From a virus: a stretch of DNA of 34,505 bases. How positions within the stretch are numbered: position 1 is the stretch's first letter; each line of letters starts with the position of its first letter. The notes under the pieces were generated by a model. The model ran no database searches. It had not been told where the DNA came from and saw nothing but the letters and a program-made list of their open reading frames with translations. Below, piece after piece: positions 7,798-16,334 of the stretch. The DNA is taken from positions 1-34,505 of IMG/VR virus record IMGVR_UViG_3300047362_001095; one strand, given 5' to 3'. Made by a program: the position numbers and the translations under genes.

Positions 7798-9351
7798 ATG
7801 CCTATTGTTAGCATTAGTAAAATTCAAAATCGTTACGGACTAAGTGACAATGGACCTAGTAATTCTAGCACATTGCAATTATCAACTGCAGAGCTAGGTT
7901 GGGAAATTGATTCAAGAAGGTTGTTTATTGGTAATGGCCCTGTCAGTGAAGGTGCACCACAAATTGGTAATACTGAAATACTAACACAGCACAGCGATAT
8001 ACTAGGAGTTAGCTCGGGTTATCAGTACAAAGGCGAAGCCGCAGGATATACTGCAGAAACTGGCACTAGTGCAAGCGACCCTACAGTAAGAACATTGCAG
8101 CGCAAATTAGATGACTTTGCTAGTGTTAAAGACTTCGGCGCCAAAGGAGATGGCACAACAAACGATACAGTTGCTATTAATAGAGCATTCTTTGAGCTGT
8201 TTTCAAGACAAGAAAATGCTCAAGTACGCAGAAGTTTGTTTTTTCCAGCTGGTGTTTATTTGGTTGATAATACTATTAAAATACCTACATATGCAAAAGT
8301 ATACGGAGACGGAAAGCAATCGACGATCATTAGACAAACCGAGGTTAGTCCTGGGTTTGCATTTGCAGACAGTAACCAGCGATTAAGTCCGGATATGGTT
8401 CCTACTTATCCAAGTTTTATTGAAATTAATGATATAAGCTTTGAAAGCACACAACAAGGTACTGTATTAGAAATTGCTAATAGTCAGAACTGTGTGCTAA
8501 GAAGGGTAGGCTTAATTGGATCACTTAGTAATGCACCAACTGCAATAGGCGGCGGCGATTCAACAGTGTTTATACATTCGGAACAGGATACAACTAGAAA
8601 CATTGTGTTTGAACAATGTGATATATCAAACAACGTATTTGGCATTTTAGCCGACGACAATATGCAAAGCATACTGTTTAATGGCTGCCACTTTCACAGT
8701 TTGTTTAAAGGTGCACAACTTGGCGAAAATCTTACCGGCACTGGTCCTAAAGGATTAAAAATTACCAATAGCTTCTTCAATGACATCTCTAATGCAGGCA
8801 TTCATGCTTATGATGATATTTCTGGCATAGTTAGTGCTTATAACTATTTTGCTGATGTGGGTAATAGTTTAAATGGTGTAGGTAATCCTACTTCTGATAC
8901 TGTTATTTTCCAAGGAAATGGAAATGCTAGTATAAGCGATATTTTTGATAGATCTGACTCAGACAACGAGAGTTTTTTGAGAATTAATATCAGCGGCAAG
9001 TCGTCGTATGCTTTGAATACTCCAGATGGTGTGTACTACGGCTATCATAAAACCGAAGCTGGCAAACTTGCAACGTTAACAGCAGGTTTAACAGACACAA
9101 GCACTGGTTTATCGTTTAGTAGTACAGACCAAACATCAACGTTGATTTATTATACTGCAACCAAAGACATCGATCAAAGGCAAGGTACTTTGAGGATCAC
9201 TGGTGCAAATATCACAGACGAGTACAACGAAACAACAGATCTTGAGCTGACATTTGATGTAGTAGATAGTGCCGGCACAATCGCACTGAACTATACACTG
9301 GCAGCAGGCACTGACGTAACATTCAAATATAGAATTGAACGTTTAACTTAA
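7798..9351 (+). CDS. Tail spike/fibre protein with pectate-lyase-type beta helix
   Basis: A 517-residue virion protein for binding or cutting host surface glycans. Residues 1-70 resemble the particle-attachment domain common in marine phage fibres (STAELGWEIDSRRLFIGNGP). From about residue 109 comes the pectate lyase superfamily start (SVKDFGAKGDGTTNDT), then beta-helix rungs with recurring NCVL, ILFNG and IVFEQC-type strands to about residue 385. The last 120 residues form a separate beta-rich domain, perhaps receptor binding or trimerisation. A late promoter and AAAAGGA site precede it. Catalytic residues cannot be identified by eye, so enzymatic activity is uncertain. Confidence 0.85.
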   Translation: MPIVSISKIQNRYGLSDNGPSNSSTLQLSTAELGWEIDSRRLFIGNGPVSEGAPQIGNTEILTQHSDILGVSSGYQYKGEAAGYTAETGTSASDPTVRTLQRKLDDFASVKDFGAKGDGTTNDTVAINRAFFELFSRQENAQVRRSLFFPAGVYLVDNTIKIPTYAKVYGDGKQSTIIRQTEVSPGFAFADSNQRLSPDMVPTYPSFIEINDISFESTQQGTVLEIANSQNCVLRRVGLIGSLSNAPTAIGGGDSTVFIHSEQDTTRNIVFEQCDISNNVFGILADDNMQSILFNGCHFHSLFKGAQLGENLTGTGPKGLKITNSFFNDISNAGIHAYDDISGIVSAYNYFADVGNSLNGVGNPTSDTVIFQGNGNASISDIFDRSDSDNESFLRINISGKSSYALNTPDGVYYGYHKTEAGKLATLTAGLTDTSTGLSFSSTDQTSTLIYYTATKDIDQRQGTLRITGANITDEYNETTDLELTFDVVDSAGTIALNYTLAAGTDVTFKYRIERLT

Positions 9352-9387
9352 ATTCAACTTGACGTGCACAGGAGCACAACCAATAAA

Positions 9388-9699
9388 ATGGCTGATAATC
9401 AAGGATTAAACTCTCCGATTAACAATTTCCAGCAACTAATGGTAATTACCGCAGAAGAATGCGGTGAACTTACACAGGTTTGTATGAAGATTATGCGCAA
9501 GTATAATTCGGTTGACAATTTTGAAAAAGAAGAGTATAGTAAATTGTTAGTCGAAGAAGCAGGTGATGTATTATGTATGCTAGAATTAATGAGCGAAAAT
9601 GGACTATTTGATTGGCAACAAATATACAATTGTGCCGATGTTAAACGTAAAAAACTCAAGACTTGGAGTACACTGATCAATGAAAAAGAAACTCAATAA
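9388..9699 (+). CDS. MazG-like nucleotide pyrophosphohydrolase
   Basis: A 103-residue all-alpha NTP pyrophosphatase-type protein. It carries the metal-binding pattern EECGE (ITAEECGELTQ) followed about 40 residues later by EEAGD (LVEEAGDVLCM), typical of the MazG/HisE fold. Phage members may act on (d)NTPs or alarmone pools. The ATG at 9388 is preferred over an upstream GTG at 9364 because AGGAG lies before it, though the 13-base gap is long. It overlaps the next gene by 20 bases. Confidence 0.75.
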   Translation: MADNQGLNSPINNFQQLMVITAEECGELTQVCMKIMRKYNSVDNFEKEEYSKLLVEEAGDVLCMLELMSENGLFDWQQIYNCADVKRKKLKTWSTLINEKETQ

Positions 9700-10882
9700 A
9701 ATTAAAAAAGCAGCCGTGTTGTCGCCATTGTCGCTGGCATTAGCAGCATGCAATAGTAGCAGCAATTCATCAACCGAATCGAATGTAGTACCTGTTACAA
9801 ATTCATCGACCGAATCGAATGTAGTACCTGTTACAGTAGCCGTACTTGATTATTTTAGATCTCCGGAATACGGCGGCACCGATCACGGTGATAAAGTTGT
9901 GTATGCTTTTAATAGTGCAAGTACAACAGAAAATGAAGTACTTGAATACGAGTTACGACTTGATTTATACGAAAACCCAATTCGTGAAATTTTGCAAAAT
10001 AAAAGCCCAGATGTTATTAATACCAGCTGGAAGGTTGATGATATTTACGCCGAATCTCCTTTTGTAATTGCATTTAACGATGCCGAAGAAGGTTCGAGTT
10101 TGCGTGACATATTGGATACTGGTCTTGCAGTATGGAACAACAACACAACTATTGTTGCTTCGGCTGGCAATGATTATCAAAATGGTTCCGCAAGTGGGCC
10201 GTGGGCGTTGAGTATCTTTCCGGTTGTGGTTGGTGCCTTAGATGAAAACACCGGAGATATTGCTGATTACAGCAATAGAGGAGAAGAAGTTGTACACTTT
10301 TACCACTCGGGCGAAAGCAATGGAAATATAGGAACAAGCTTTAGTGCTGCTTATGTTTCAAGTATGGTTACTGATATTAAAAATCAACTTCCCGGTATTA
10401 GCGAAAGTTCAGTACGTACACTGTTGGAAAAAAATAGCGAATATGATCTTACCGGAGGTATGTACGTACAAAAGCTAGATGAACTAACAACGTTAGATGT
10501 ATCAATTGATACTCGTGTACGTGTTGAAGCAGCGTTTGAACTGTTTGAAGGTCGCAATCCTGCACAAGAAGAACTTGACCATTGGGTTAATGAAATTGAC
10601 AACAACGGACTAGACATACGACAGCTAGCACATGACTTTGCTGCTAATGGCATCGAAGAAGGTGGTGTTCCACCAATCGAAAAGATGCAAGCATTTTATC
10701 ATTTTTGGCTTGGCCGCGAAGCCGAAGACAGTGAAATTGCCGATATGCTACTAAATATTGCTGACGCAAAAAAATGGGGTCCGGTATTTGACAAAGAAAT
10801 ATTCAACGAAATTGGACCAGACTTTGCTTATAACTGCACTTTTAACAATTACGAAGCATTGCTTACTGTTGATATTGTCTGA
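9680..10882 (+). CDS. Subtilisin-like (S8) protease lipoprotein with DUF4214-like repeats
   Basis: A 400-residue predicted exported lipoprotein. A basic start and hydrophobic stretch lead to a lipobox LAAC with Cys24. After a 24-residue linker (two 12-residue repeats) comes a subtilase domain with VAVLDYF (D57), DHGD (H69), VINTSW (113-118), SAGN (N164, oxyanion hole) and GTSFSAA (S220). The Asp-His spacing of 12 is much shorter than usual, so the domain is compact. Residues about 283-385 hold two helical repeats like DUF4214 (FEGRNPAQEELDHWV; FWLGREAEDSEI). It could alter the infected envelope, for example by blocking superinfection. Fold confidence is good; role unknown. Confidence 0.8.
   Translation: MKKKLNKIKKAAVLSPLSLALAACNSSSNSSTESNVVPVTNSSTESNVVPVTVAVLDYFRSPEYGGTDHGDKVVYAFNSASTTENEVLEYELRLDLYENPIREILQNKSPDVINTSWKVDDIYAESPFVIAFNDAEEGSSLRDILDTGLAVWNNNTTIVASAGNDYQNGSASGPWALSIFPVVVGALDENTGDIADYSNRGEEVVHFYHSGESNGNIGTSFSAAYVSSMVTDIKNQLPGISESSVRTLLEKNSEYDLTGGMYVQKLDELTTLDVSIDTRVRVEAAFELFEGRNPAQEELDHWVNEIDNNGLDIRQLAHDFAANGIEEGGVPPIEKMQAFYHFWLGREAEDSEIADMLLNIADAKKWGPVFDKEIFNEIGPDFAYNCTFNNYEALLTVDIV
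9764..9835 (+). repeat. Two tandem 36-bp repeats in the subtilase linker
   Basis: Copies at 9764-9799 and 9800-9835 differ by one base (A/G). They encode two 12-residue NSSTESNVVPVT units between the lipidated Cys and the protease domain. Confidence 0.95.
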
Positions 10883-10902
10883 TAAAGGAATTTAATATTC
10901 AG

Positions 10903-11352
10903 ATGTGGTTTAATCAATCTCCTGATTATCGTATTCTTTTGTGGCGGGAATGGCGAAATGAGTTGGAAAAACTTTCACTAAGTGAGGCAATAAATAAAGT
11001 AGCGCAGGACTGGGCCAAGGTTCCTACTGTAACACATTATTTGGCACCCGATCGAATTGCAGACTGGCCAAATCCTTGGCAGTTGGTTACCGACAATCTG
11101 TATTGCGATTTAAGTATTACACTAGGTATATATTATAGTCTAGCTCTGCTCGAAAAAACAGAAATAACAGATCTAAGATTACAAATTTATCGGACACCCG
11201 AGGGTTGGCTTAATTTATCATCGGTCAACCAGGAGAAATATGTGCTTAATTATCATCATGGTAAAGTTGTAAATAGATCACAACTTAATATGTGTGAAAA
11301 AGAATTGGTTTTTGAATACTTAGATATTGATTTATGCAGTAAATTTAAGTAA
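10903..11352 (+). CDS. Unknown conserved-looking phage protein (149 residues)
   Basis: Soluble protein with Trp-rich N-terminal half (WFNQSPDY, WREWRNE, DWPNPWQL) and a YCDLSITLGIYYSLAL segment followed by a beta-rich part. The Cys after a Trp/Pro loop recalls papain- or transglutaminase-like folds, but a catalytic triad cannot be established. AAAGGAA lies upstream. It sits just before the ribonucleotide reductase genes and could be transcribed with them. Confidence 0.7.
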   Translation: MWFNQSPDYRILLWREWRNELEKLSLSEAINKVAQDWAKVPTVTHYLAPDRIADWPNPWQLVTDNLYCDLSITLGIYYSLALLEKTEITDLRLQIYRTPEGWLNLSSVNQEKYVLNYHHGKVVNRSQLNMCEKELVFEYLDIDLCSKFK

Positions 11353-11391
11353 ACTAAACACAACAATAGAGTATTAGCAAGGAAATAATCA

Positions 11392-13725
11392 ATGAGTAAA
11401 ATTCTAGTAACTAAGCGAGATGGATCTCGGGAGGAGCTCGATATTGAAAAACTACACAAAGTAGTATTTGAAGCGACTGAAGGTGTTACCGGAGTTAGTC
11501 CAAGTGAAGTTGAAATTAAAAGTCAAATACAATTTTACAATAACATTACCAGTAGCGATATTCAGGAAACCTTAATCCGTGCAGCATCTGAGCTTATTAC
11601 TGAAGAAACTCCAAATTATCAATATGTAGCAGGTAGATTAATTAACTATCATTTGCGTAAGCAAGTATATAATCAATTTAAACCTTGTCATGTTAAAGAA
11701 TTAGTACAAAAAAACACAGACCTTGGTTACTACGATCCTGATTTATTAGGCTACTACAGCGACGAAGAATGGGATCGTATTGATGGTTTTGTAAAGCATA
11801 CCCGTGATGAAGACTTAACGTATGTTGCTATGGAACAACTACGTGGCAAATATTTGGTGCAAAACCGTGTAACAAAACAGGTATACGAAACACCACAGAT
11901 GTGCTATATATTGATCGCTGCGACATTATTTCACAACGAGCCAAAGGAAACACGTTTACAAATTGTAAAGGAATATTATGATGCTATCAGTCTACATGAT
12001 ATTAGTTTGCCTACTCCTGTTATGGCTGGTGTTAGAACTCCACAGCGCCAATTTAGTTCGTGCGTTCTTATCGAAACTGATGATAGCCTTGACAGTATTA
12101 ATGCTACTAGTTCTAGTATTGTTAAGTATGTAAGCCAAAAAGCAGGTATTGGAATTGGCGCAGGCGGTATTCGTGCTATTAACTCTCCTATTCGCAACGG
12201 TGACACAGCACATACTGGTGTGATTCCTTTTTATAGAATGTTTCAAAGTGCTGTAAAAAGTTGTAGCCAAGGTGGTGTACGTGGCGGCGCAGCTACGTTG
12301 TATTATCCAGTATGGCACTATGAAGTAGAAGACCTATTAGTACTTAAAAACAACAAAGGCACTAACGAAACACGAATTCGACAAATGGACTATGGTGTAC
12401 AGTTTAACAAACTAATGTACGAACGTTTGTTAACAGGTGGCGATATTACTCTTTTCTCGCCCCACGATGTGCCAGGACTATATGAAGCATTCTTTGCTGA
12501 CCAGGATAAGTTTAAAGAACTATACGAACGTGCCGAACGAAACACCCGCATTAGAAAGAAAACTATTAAAGCAAATGACTTGTTTAGTGCATTTATGCAA
12601 GAGCGTAAAGATACTGGGCGTATCTACTTACAGAATGTAGATCATGCCAATACACACAGTAGCTTTGATCAAAGCATACATCCAGTTCGCCAAAGTAACC
12701 TTTGTGCAGAAATTGACTTGCCAACTAAGCCTCTTAACGATCTAAACGACCCAGACGGACGCATTGCATTGTGTACACTTAGTGCAGTTAACTGGGGAAA
12801 TATTAAAACACCAGCAGATTTTGAACGCCCGTGCAGACTAGCAGTTCGTGGACTAGACGCATTGTTAAGCTATCAAAACTATCCAGTTCTTGCTGCCAAA
12901 GAAAGCACTGAAGACTTTCGCCCATTGGGTGTAGGTATTATTAACTTTGCTTATTGGTTAGCTAAAAACGATCTTAGCTATACTAACGACAACGCACTTG
13001 ATAAAGTAGACGAGTTTGCTGAAGCATGGAGTTACTATTTAATACAAGCCAGTGCCGACTTAGCAGCTGAAAAAGGTGCCTGTAGGTTAAGCGACGAAAC
13101 AAAGTACGGCCAAGGTATTGTGCCATGTGACACACGCAAAACAGAAGTTGACGAACTAGTAAAACACAAAGAGCGCATGGACTGGAAAGGACTACGCAAA
13201 CAACTAGCAATGACAGGCATTCGTAATGCTACTACAATGGCACTTATGCCAAGTGAAACTAGTGCGCAGATTGCTAATGCTACAAATGGCATTGAGCCGC
13301 CACGTAGTCTTATCAGTATTAAACAAAGCAAAGATGGTATTCTTAAACAAGTTGTTCCAGAGTATCGTCGTTTAAAAAACAAATACGAGTTGCTATGGGA
13401 TCAAAAAAGTCCAGAGGGTTATATTAAGATCATGGCTGTTTTACAAAAATGGATCGACCAAGGTATTAGTGTAAACACAAGTTATAATCCACAATACTTC
13501 CCAGATGAAAAGATTCCAATGAGTACAATGCTACAACATTTGGTTATGTTTTATAAATACGGCGGCAAGCAATTATACTATTTTAATACATTTGATGGCG
13601 CAGGAGAAGTTGATGTTGATAAACTATCTCAAGACATGTTAAGCTCCAATACTAACAATAAAACAATTGATGATTTTCAAACACAAGAAGAATACGATGA
13701 CTATTGCGAAAGTTGCGTAATTTAA
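11392..13725 (+). CDS. nrdA: Ribonucleoside-diphosphate reductase class Ia, alpha subunit
   Basis: Makes dNDPs for phage DNA synthesis together with NrdB. The 777 residues start with an ATP-cone (ILVTKRDGSREELDIEKLHK, residues 4-23). Active-site residues align with E. coli NrdA: C224 and C461 (redox pair), N436, C438 and E440 in NLCAEIDLP, and the C-terminal relay pair C772 and C775 in CESC. AAGGAAA precedes the ATG. It is followed by nrdB and a glutaredoxin in one operon. Full length and intact. Confidence 0.97.
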   Translation: MSKILVTKRDGSREELDIEKLHKVVFEATEGVTGVSPSEVEIKSQIQFYNNITSSDIQETLIRAASELITEETPNYQYVAGRLINYHLRKQVYNQFKPCHVKELVQKNTDLGYYDPDLLGYYSDEEWDRIDGFVKHTRDEDLTYVAMEQLRGKYLVQNRVTKQVYETPQMCYILIAATLFHNEPKETRLQIVKEYYDAISLHDISLPTPVMAGVRTPQRQFSSCVLIETDDSLDSINATSSSIVKYVSQKAGIGIGAGGIRAINSPIRNGDTAHTGVIPFYRMFQSAVKSCSQGGVRGGAATLYYPVWHYEVEDLLVLKNNKGTNETRIRQMDYGVQFNKLMYERLLTGGDITLFSPHDVPGLYEAFFADQDKFKELYERAERNTRIRKKTIKANDLFSAFMQERKDTGRIYLQNVDHANTHSSFDQSIHPVRQSNLCAEIDLPTKPLNDLNDPDGRIALCTLSAVNWGNIKTPADFERPCRLAVRGLDALLSYQNYPVLAAKESTEDFRPLGVGIINFAYWLAKNDLSYTNDNALDKVDEFAEAWSYYLIQASADLAAEKGACRLSDETKYGQGIVPCDTRKTEVDELVKHKERMDWKGLRKQLAMTGIRNATTMALMPSETSAQIANATNGIEPPRSLISIKQSKDGILKQVVPEYRRLKNKYELLWDQKSPEGYIKIMAVLQKWIDQGISVNTSYNPQYFPDEKIPMSTMLQHLVMFYKYGGKQLYYFNTFDGAGEVDVDKLSQDMLSSNTNNKTIDDFQTQEEYDDYCESCVI

Positions 13726-13739
13726 TAAAGGACACACAC

Positions 13740-14879
13740 ATGAGCGTTTTTGACGTTAAAAACAAAATAGATCACACTAAAGTGACAGCATTTTTGGATC
13801 CATCAGGTGGGCCAACTATTCAACGATATGATACTATGAAGTATCCAAGTTTCGATAAGTTCACAGATCAGCAACTTGGTTTCTTCTGGAGACCAGAGGA
13901 AGTTGACGTATATCGAGATTCTAAAGACTTTAAGGCGTTAACCAATCACGAGCAACATATTTTTACAAGTAATCTAAAACGCCAAATTCTATTAGACAGT
14001 GTACAAGGGCGAGCACCAGCAGAAAGCTTTGGTAACATTGTAAGTTTGCCGGAACTTGAAAATTGGATCATCACTTGGACATTTAGTGAAACTATTCACA
14101 GTCGTAGTTATACACATATTATTCGCAATGTGTACAGCAACCCAAGTGAAATCTTTGATGGCATGCTTGATATTCAAGAAATTGTAGACTGTGCCGATGA
14201 TATCAGCAAATACTATGATAAGCTAATTGAAATGTCATATTGGTATAATCTATTAGGTGAAGGTACACATCAAATTGTTTCCAATCGTGAAGCACGTAAC
14301 GTAACAGTTGATTTGTACGAGCTTAAAAAACTACTCTATCTTGCTCTTATGAGTGTAAACATTCTTGAAGGTGTTCGTTTCTATGTTAGCTTTGCTTGTA
14401 GTTGGGCTTTTGCCGAAGCAAAGAAAATGGAAGGCAATGCTAAAATTATTAAGTTTATTGCTCGTGACGAAAACCTACATTTGGGTAGCACACAACTATT
14501 ACTAAAAACACTTCCAAAAGACGACCCAGACTTTGTTAAAATTGCAGAAGAAACACAAGAAGAGTGCATTCAGATGTTTGTTGATGCTGTAGAGCAAGAA
14601 AAAGCATGGGCACACTATTTGTTCAAAGACGGTTCAATGATTGGACTTAATGAGCAGTTATTAAATGAGTATGTTGAATATATTGCTGGACGCCGTATGG
14701 AAAAAGTAGGATTGCCTAAACTGTATAAGGTATCACAAAATCCACTTCCATGGACACAGAAATGGATTTCGGGTGCAGATGTACAAGTTGCTCCGCAGGA
14801 AACCGAAATTACAAGTTATGTAAATGGAGGTACAAAGCAAGATGTTGATGAAGATACATTTAAAGGATTAAGTTTATGA
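13740..14879 (+). CDS. nrdB: Ribonucleoside-diphosphate reductase class Ia, beta subunit
   Basis: Supplies the tyrosyl radical to NrdA. The 379-residue protein shows SETIHSRSY with E117, H120 and Y124, matching E. coli E115/H118/Y122, and DENLH with the second Glu/His iron ligand pair. So it is the tyrosyl-radical type. The ATG at 13740 is preferred over an in-frame upstream start inside nrdA because AAAGGA lies eight to ten bases before it. The stop overlaps the glutaredoxin start (ATGA). Confidence 0.97.
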   Translation: MSVFDVKNKIDHTKVTAFLDPSGGPTIQRYDTMKYPSFDKFTDQQLGFFWRPEEVDVYRDSKDFKALTNHEQHIFTSNLKRQILLDSVQGRAPAESFGNIVSLPELENWIITWTFSETIHSRSYTHIIRNVYSNPSEIFDGMLDIQEIVDCADDISKYYDKLIEMSYWYNLLGEGTHQIVSNREARNVTVDLYELKKLLYLALMSVNILEGVRFYVSFACSWAFAEAKKMEGNAKIIKFIARDENLHLGSTQLLLKTLPKDDPDFVKIAEETQEECIQMFVDAVEQEKAWAHYLFKDGSMIGLNEQLLNEYVEYIAGRRMEKVGLPKLYKVSQNPLPWTQKWISGADVQVAPQETEITSYVNGGTKQDVDEDTFKGLSL

Positions 14880-15127
14880 TTTATATATGGGGCAAACCGG
14901 CATGTCCAAGTTGCGCAAAAGCAAAAGCATTTTGCGAGCAACGTGGCTACCAATTTGAGTATTTAGAACTAGGCAAAGACTTTCAAAGAGAGCGTGTGCT
15001 TGAAGAATTTCCAGAAGCAAGGACATTTCCGCAAATCGTAGCAAATGGGCTAAAAGTAGGCGGTTACGAACAGTTTATAAAATACGTCGAAGAAACAAAC
15101 TTTACAGGAACAGGATATACACTGTAA
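14876..15127 (+). CDS. Glutaredoxin (NrdC/NrdH-type), reductant for ribonucleotide reductase
   Basis: An 83-residue thioredoxin-fold protein with the redox motif CPSC (IWGKPACPSC), the cis-Pro motif TFPQI and a GGYEQF segment, all standard for glutaredoxins. Its ATGA overlap with nrdB indicates co-translation, and its task is most likely to re-reduce NrdA. A basic 29-residue ORF starts in its stop codon. Confidence 0.93.
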   Translation: MIYIWGKPACPSCAKAKAFCEQRGYQFEYLELGKDFQRERVLEEFPEARTFPQIVANGLKVGGYEQFIKYVEETNFTGTGYTL

Positions 15128-15216
15128 TGGCATTACGTAAGCCACGAGCAACCAAAACTAAAATGAAAGTTGCTGCTAAAAAAGCAACTAAAATTGGCAA
15201 AAAGAGAAAAAAATGA
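15127..15216 (+). CDS. Very basic 29-residue peptide coupled to the Nrd operon
   Basis: The ORF starts in the glutaredoxin stop (TAATG) and its TGA overlaps the next ATG (ATGA). Fourteen of 29 residues are Lys or Arg (MALRKPRATKTKMK at the start, GKKRKK at the end), with Ala and Thr between. Such a peptide could bind nucleic acid or, if exported, act on membranes. The double overlap and the clean bias towards Lys/Ala codons argue for a real gene, but it is short. Confidence 0.6.
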   Translation: MALRKPRATKTKMKVAAKKATKIGKKRKK

Positions 15217-15527
15217 TTATCGAAAAACCTATCAATGAAAATTCACCAATAACAATTAAAACAACAGGCGGCGACGAAATTATTGCTCGCTTTGTGTCCG
15301 AAGACGAATCAACAATTACTGTTCTCAAACCATTGGCATTGATGTCTACGCAACAAGGCATGGGCCTAGCTCCTTTTGCTTTTACAGTTCCGCTAGATGC
15401 TAAACTTACATTGTATAAAAGTGCCATAGTGTTTATAGCAAAAACAGAAGAACAAATGGCAAGTCAATACATGAATAGTACTAGTACTGTTGTTACAGCC
15501 CCACCTGGTCAGTCATTTAAAATTTAA
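15213..15527 (+). CDS. Small beta-rich protein, possibly Sm/Lsm-like
   Basis: A 104-residue protein whose first 60 residues have the rhythm of an Sm-like barrel (ITIKTTGGDEIIARFVSEDE, STITVLKPLAL), which would bind RNA or form a ring. The rest is hydrophobic beta followed by a Ser/Thr/Pro tail. It overlaps the basic peptide ORF and is in the Nrd transcription unit. The fold is proposed by eye and is uncertain. Confidence 0.65.
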   Translation: MIIEKPINENSPITIKTTGGDEIIARFVSEDESTITVLKPLALMSTQQGMGLAPFAFTVPLDAKLTLYKSAIVFIAKTEEQMASQYMNSTSTVVTAPPGQSFKI

Positions 15528-15543
15528 ATTAAGTTTGGATAAT

Positions 15544-15627
15544 ATGGAACGCCAAGAACCTTATCACGAATACATTTTACGCAAAACAAGAGAAGACAGA
15601 GAGTCGAATAATACTAATAAAAAGTAG
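15544..15627 (+). CDS. Small charged 27-residue ORF
   Basis: ATG preceded by TTTGGATA at a good distance and ending in the left arm of the terminator. The peptide begins MERQEPYHEYILRKTRED and is highly charged. It would be the last gene of the Nrd unit. Short length makes it tentative. Confidence 0.5.
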   Translation: MERQEPYHEYILRKTREDRESNNTNKK

Positions 15628-15645
15628 CCCTAGGGCTACTTTTTT
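15619..15645. terminator. Bidirectional terminator between convergent genes
   Basis: Near-perfect palindrome: stem AAAAAGTAGCC/GGCTACTTTTT around CTAG, with T tracts on both strands. It serves the Nrd unit (+) and the oxygenase-like gene at 15652 (-). Confidence 0.92.
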
Positions 15646-15651
15646 ATTTTG

Positions 15652-16290
15652 TTAAGAAGTTGGATACTGTGTCATTATTGTTAGTGCAATTAGCATGCTG
15701 TAACGATCTTTGGTTTTACTTAAATTTCCGCCGTCGTGCCAAACATCATTGTCGTTGACTTGCATCCACCCGTCACCTAAGTTAGTGGTGCTTCTAGCAT
15801 ATTCTTTTTCGTCATTGTATGATCTAAAGAAATAAGTTGCTAGCTCTGGGTCATCCTGTGCATTTAAGCTGATACCACCTGTGGCAGCTAGCAATCTAAA
15901 GTCAATATGTCTACCACATTCAAAGCTTGGTTTGTCTTCGGTAAACTCACCGTGAAAACTGGTGTTTTTAATAAACGCATCTTTGGTCATGCCATAGTTG
16001 CCTCTGATATTTGGCGATGTTTCAAACAGGTAATCAACTAAATCCGCTTTGCTTGAATCAAGATGGAAAAAGCTTTGCATTTCTTGCAACAGTTTACTTT
16101 GTGGCTGTAGTATTTTAAAACGCAAAGGCCATATCTCGTACCCAGTTGTATTGGTTTCGCTAAACTTTCTCCATTTTTCGTTTTTAAGTTCGTTTACTAC
16201 TTCTTCGTGACTGTAAGGAAAGTTGAACTTAATACGATAAAGTTGATGTTCACGATGCTCAACTTCTAAGCTATAATTTTTATGACTCAT
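15652..16290 (-). CDS. 2-oxoglutarate/Fe(II) oxygenase-like protein
   Basis: A 212-residue protein. The C-terminal half has the expected facial triad and co-substrate residue: H128-x-D130 in RHIDFRLL, distal H185 in VWHDGG, and R196 in DRYSMLIALTI, with a plausible double-stranded beta-helix between. Such enzymes hydroxylate or demethylate proteins, nucleic acids or small molecules; many T4-like marine phages carry them with unknown targets. GAAGGTA precedes the start. It is divergent from a radical SAM operon and shares its late promoter region. Confidence 0.65.
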   Translation of the reverse strand: MSHKNYSLEVEHREHQLYRIKFNFPYSHEEVVNELKNEKWRKFSETNTTGYEIWPLRFKILQPQSKLLQEMQSFFHLDSSKADLVDYLFETSPNIRGNYGMTKDAFIKNTSFHGEFTEDKPSFECGRHIDFRLLAATGGISLNAQDDPELATYFFRSYNDEKEYARSTTNLGDGWMQVNDNDVWHDGGNLSKTKDRYSMLIALTIMTQYPTS

Positions 16291-16301
16291 GTTATACCTT
16301 C

Positions 16302-16329
16302 GATAAATACTATTATAATGATATTTATG
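16302..16329. promoter_or_regulatory. Divergent pair of late promoter motifs
   Basis: GATAAATA at 16302-16309 on plus and CATAAATA on minus (complement of 16322-16329), 12 bases apart and facing each other. With T4 spacing, the predicted starts are about 16315 (+) and 16316 (-), so the two transcripts would begin at adjacent bases. Confidence 0.65.
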
Positions 16330-16334
16330 AATTA

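Noticed and set aside
9764-9835. 36-bp repeat units as a CRISPR array
   Set aside because: The two copies are directly adjacent without spacers and sit in frame within a coding linker.
11992-12318. Minus-strand ORF of 108 codons
   Set aside because: Lies fully inside nrdA, whose frame carries all catalytic residues; composition is that of a shadow.
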